In this document: positions 7,781-9,820 of the stretch, piece after piece
Position numbering within the stretch: the first letter of the stretch is position 1
How the letters are laid out: the number at the start of each line of letters is the position of its first letter
Origin: an uncultured Bacilli bacterium
GTDB lineage: Bacteria > Bacillota_I > Bacilli_A > RF39 > UBA660
DNA: 9,820 nucleotides
NCBI GenBank assembly: GCA_949746915.1
Contig: CATKEA010000117.1
Coordinates: 1 to 9,820, forward strand
Direction: 5' to 3'
Notes under the pieces: generated by a model
Database searches by the model: none
The model's input: only the letters and a program-made list of their open reading frames with translations
What the model was told of the DNA's origin: nothing
Made by a program: the position numbers and the translations under genes

Positions 7781-9007
7781 CTAATTTTTATAAATTCCTA
7801 AATAATATTTCTTTTTTCCACGACGAATTACAATATACTTGTCACTTAATAAATGTTCTTTGCCAATTCGAAGCTCTAAATCAATAATTTTATCACCATT
7901 TATTGAAATTGTTCCAGATGTAATAAACTCTCTAGCTTCTCTTTTACTAGATACTATATTAGAATCAACTAATAAATCAACTATATTGGAATCACTAAAT
8001 TCAAAATGTGGAACATTTTTAAATGCTGTTTCTAACTCAGATACTGGAATATCTTTAACATTACCATTAAATAACGCTTCACTTATTGCTAAAGCTTTAT
8101 TATATTCATCTTCCCCATGTAAAAATGTAATTATCTCACGCGCTAAAGCCTTATGTGCTACTCTAGATTCTGGATGAGCATCATGCTCTTTGCTAATTTC
8201 TTCAATTTGTTCCTTAGTAAGAAAAGTTAAAGTCTTTAAATAACTAATAATCATCTCATCATCAACATTTACTAAAAACTGATACATTTCATAACTAGAA
8301 GTTTTATTCTTATCAAGCCATAAAGCATTGCCTTCACTTTTACCAAACTTTTTACCATCCTTATCAGTAATAAGAGGCATTGTAAAAGCATAAGCTTCAA
8401 CACCATGTTTCTTTCTAATTAACTCAACACCAGCAGTTATATTTCCCCATTGATCTTGACCAGCTGCTTGCATTAAACAACCTTTATTTCTATATAAATA
8501 TTCAAAATCCAATGCTTGCATTATCATATATGAAAATTCAGTATAAGTTATACCACTATCTATTCTTCTTTTTATAATGTCTTTATTAAGCATATAATTA
8601 ATATTGAAATATTTTCCATAATCACGTAAAAAATCTATAAAGTTTATATCTTTAGACCAATCATAATTATTAACTACTTCATACCCAAAGATACTATGAA
8701 TTTGATGCTTAATTCCCTCAAAATTCTTTAATACTGTTTCTTTAGAAATCATTTCTCTTTCTGATGTAGGTCTAGGATCACCAATTAATCCTGTTGCTCC
8801 ACCAACTAAAATAATTGGATGATGCCCTGCATTCTCTAACCTTTTAGCCATAAGTAGCGATGAAAAATGTCCAAGATGCATACTATCAGCAGTTGGATCA
8901 GTTCCCCAATAAAAAGTAAGACCTCCATTATTTAACTTCTCTTCTAATTCAGGACTAGTTATATCCTTAATTAATCCTCTCCATTTTAATTCTTCAAAAA
9001 ATTTCAT
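7781..9007 (-). CDS. tyrS: Tyrosyl-tRNA synthetase
   Basis: The 408-residue protein charges tRNA-Tyr with tyrosine in the cytoplasm. It is a full-length class I synthetase of the Bacillus TyrS type. YWGTDPTADSMHLGH at 33-47 contains the HIGH-type signature (HLGH, 44-47). QAAGQDQWGNI (180-190) is the tyrosine-pocket segment. KFGKS at 220-224 is the KMSKS-loop equivalent. A C-terminal S4-like RNA-binding domain covers about 345-405. AGGAGG at 9020-9015, encoded by the last Glu codons of the preceding gene, lies 7 bases before the ATG. Only two bases separate it from that gene, so the two are translated from one transcript. The tyrosine T-box at the head of the operon gives induction when uncharged tRNA-Tyr accumulates. 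Confidence 0.98.
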   Translation of the reverse strand: MKFFEELKWRGLIKDITSPELEEKLNNGGLTFYWGTDPTADSMHLGHFSSLLMAKRLENAGHHPIILVGGATGLIGDPRPTSEREMISKETVLKNFEGIKHQIHSIFGYEVVNNYDWSKDINFIDFLRDYGKYFNINYMLNKDIIKRRIDSGITYTEFSYMIMQALDFEYLYRNKGCLMQAAGQDQWGNITAGVELIRKKHGVEAYAFTMPLITDKDGKKFGKSEGNALWLDKNKTSSYEMYQFLVNVDDEMIISYLKTLTFLTKEQIEEISKEHDAHPESRVAHKALAREIITFLHGEDEYNKALAISEALFNGNVKDIPVSELETAFKNVPHFEFSDSNIVDLLVDSNIVSSKREAREFITSGTISINGDKIIDLELRIGKEHLLSDKYIVIRRGKKKYYLGIYKN

Positions 9008-9009
9008 AA

Positions 9010-9549
9010 TTATTCCTCCTCAAATCTCAATTCTTTTATTTTTTCTAAATCAATACCATAATAACCATATACTTCGTCAACAGAATGTGTCGTAATATCT
9101 CTTGTACTAATATCAAGTTTATCTAATAAATTATAAACTTCTTCTTCGGATTTACCTTCTATTTCTAGATAAGTAGGAATTAAAGGCCATGAATCTATAT
9201 CAATTTCAACTCCATCCAACATATAACGACATCTTTTATTTTCCTGATAACTTTTAGGAACATAGCCAAGTTCTTTTAAAATAAGATTAGTATTTTCAAA
9301 ATCACTAACTTCAACTTCCAATTCTTGTGTACCATCAATTTTTGAAGAAACAATATTCTTTATAGCAAGTGTTGTCTTTTTACCATTGGTTCTAAGTCTT
9401 ATCCATTTAGTTCTTTCACTTGGATTAAAGTCATATACATATCTTTTTTGTAACGCCTCCCACTCAAACTTAGCTCCAATAACTTCCAATTTTTTTATAA
9501 TTTCTTCTTTATTAACTTCTAAAACCCTAACTTCATATTCAATGTTCAC
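9010..9549 (-). CDS. CYTH-domain protein (class IV adenylate cyclase / CyaB-like)
   Basis: The 179-residue protein fits a single CYTH fold, a tunnel that binds triphosphates with divalent metals. EYEVR at 4-8 is the ExExK signature with Arg in place of Lys. KWIRLRTNGKKTTLAIK (48-64) supplies basic strand residues. ELEVEV (76-81), RCRYMLDGVEIDIDSW (106-121) and YLEIEG (127-132) supply the alternating acidic strands. Family members include CyaB adenylate cyclases, thiamine-triphosphatases and tripolyphosphatases. The sequence alone does not choose between them, so no symbol is given. The start is GTG at 9549, supported by AGGAGG at 9561-9556 six bases upstream; no ATG fits. It is the first gene after a tyrosine T-box and its end carries the ribosome binding site of tyrS, so its expression should follow tyrosine charging. 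Confidence 0.9.
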   Translation of the reverse strand: MNIEYEVRVLEVNKEEIIKKLEVIGAKFEWEALQKRYVYDFNPSERTKWIRLRTNGKKTTLAIKNIVSSKIDGTQELEVEVSDFENTNLILKELGYVPKSYQENKRCRYMLDGVEIDIDSWPLIPTYLEIEGKSEEEVYNLLDKLDISTRDITTHSVDEVYGYYGIDLEKIKELRFEEE

Positions 9550-9561
9550 TTTATCCCTCCT

Positions 9562-9775
9562 ATAAATAAAAAAAACTATTTACTACATAAGGACGAATTA
9601 AATCGCGGTACCACCTTATTTTATAGATAAATAGTCTATACACTCAAATTAGTTATAACGTAACAATCGCTTTAACTCCCAGTTATGTAACTTCATCTTT
9701 ACTATTTACTTGTTCCCACCACCACAAGTTCTCTTTAAAAAATAAGTAAAAACTACTACTAACTAATCAACATTA
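9562..9775 (-). promoter_or_regulatory. Tyrosine T-box leader (tRNA-sensing riboswitch)
   Basis: The conserved T-box reads AAGGTGGTACCGCG at 9617-9604. AAGG and GCG pair with CGTCCTT (9595-9589) to form the antiterminator, leaving the UGGU bulge that binds the tRNA ACCA end. U opposite the discriminator fits tRNA-Tyr, which carries A73. Stem I shows AAAGAGA near 9737-9731 and the GGTGGTGGGAA terminal-loop region near 9723-9713, flanked by CTTGT and ACAAG. TAC at 9689-9687, within GAAGTTACA, is the specifier codon (Tyr) followed by A. Stem III is TATAGA/TCTATA at 9640-9622. The tyrS gene in the operon agrees with the specifier. Confidence 0.95.
9568..9634 (-). terminator. T-box terminator of the CYTH-tyrS operon, unusual pairing
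   Basis: Eight U (9575-9568) mark the termination site. The bases just before them, TAAATAG (9582-9576), pair with CTATTTA (9634-9628), which is the loop of Stem III. Further in, CCTTAT (9592-9587) pairs with ATAAGG (9619-9614). That gives 13 bp plus a possible CTA/TAG between them. The usual AAGGACG-type sequence downstream of CGTCCTT is absent. Confidence 0.6.
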
Positions 9776-9779
9776 AATA

Positions 9780-9814
9780 ATTTACAAATACAATAATATC
9801 ATAAATTTGTAAAT
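9780..9814. repeat. Perfect inverted repeat over the operon promoter
   Basis: ATTTACAAAT (9780-9789) and ATTTGTAAAT (9805-9814) are exact reverse complements with a 15-base spacer containing the extended -10 element. It could be a repressor operator, or chance in AT-rich DNA. Confidence 0.5.
9793..9801 (-). promoter_or_regulatory. Candidate extended -10 promoter for the T-box operon
   Basis: TGATATTAT at 9801-9793 on the minus strand is an extended -10 element, and transcription would start near 9786, just before Stem I. A -35 box at normal spacing would fall at or beyond the window edge. A competing choice is TTTACA (9813-9808) with TATTTG (9790-9785) at 17 bases, which has a weaker -10. 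Confidence 0.45.
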
Positions 9815-9820
9815 ATGGCT

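Noticed and set aside
7751..7800. Promoter directly upstream of the propeller gene (TATTAT at 7757-7752)
   Set aside because: No acceptable -35 box lies at 16-18 bases, and transcription would start inside or next to the ribosome binding site.
7076..7801. Plus-strand Phe/Leu-rich frames that look like membrane proteins
   Set aside because: They are the antisense of lysine codons (AAA/AAG read as TTT/CTT) in the lysine-rich tail of the propeller protein; they have no ribosome binding site or family match.
1989..9549. Mycoplasma genetic code (TGA read as Trp)
   Set aside because: Trp residues checked in the genes are TGG, the genes end properly with TAA or TAG, and no frame needs TGA read-through to reach its family length.

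Overview
The window is very AT-rich and looks like a chromosomal piece from a low-GC Bacillota/Bacilli lineage related to Mycoplasmatota, of the uncultured gut type. The reasons are strong Shine-Dalgarno sites, sigma-A-type promoters, a tyrosine T-box leader, a B. subtilis-type S4 without zinc cysteines, and a BspA-like surface protein with a TasA/SipW-like N-terminus. Tryptophan is read from TGG, and the five visible gene ends use only TAA or TAG, so nothing requires a mycoplasma code. The exact taxon cannot be fixed from this window.

Layout from left to right. (1) Positions 1-1644, minus strand: the first 548 codons of a large BspA-like (DUF285) surface protein whose C-terminus lies beyond the left edge. 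Its last third is a run of 26-residue (78-bp) repeats. (2) Positions 1645-1988: a divergent intergenic region with one promoter for the surface protein and two tandem promoters for rpsD, plus an rpsD leader with a hairpin abutting the Shine-Dalgarno. (3) Positions 1989-2591, plus strand: rpsD (ribosomal protein S4), the only plus-strand gene, closed by a hairpin that can terminate from both sides. (4) Positions 2629-5634, minus: a divergent SecA-family ATPase, better matched to an accessory SecA2 role than to the housekeeping enzyme. (5) Positions 5707-7734, minus: a lysine-rich, single-pass membrane protein with a predicted seven-bladed outer beta-propeller. (6) Positions 7781-9007, minus: tyrS. 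(7) Positions 9010-9549, minus: a CYTH-domain (CyaB-like) protein starting with GTG. (8) Positions 9550-9820: a tyrosine T-box leader, its promoter region and an inverted repeat.

The minus-strand genes read T-box, CYTH gene, tyrS, propeller protein, SecA-like ATPase. CYTH and tyrS are two bases apart and clearly form a unit controlled by tRNA-Tyr charging. The propeller gene follows tyrS after 46 bases with no terminator seen, so it may be read from the same transcript. The SecA-like gene lies behind a weak terminator and has its own candidate promoter. The most interesting points are the divergent SecA with a roughly 130-residue insertion next to an unfamiliar membrane propeller protein, the CYTH gene leading a T-box tyrS operon, and a T-box terminator whose pairing does not follow the usual plan.
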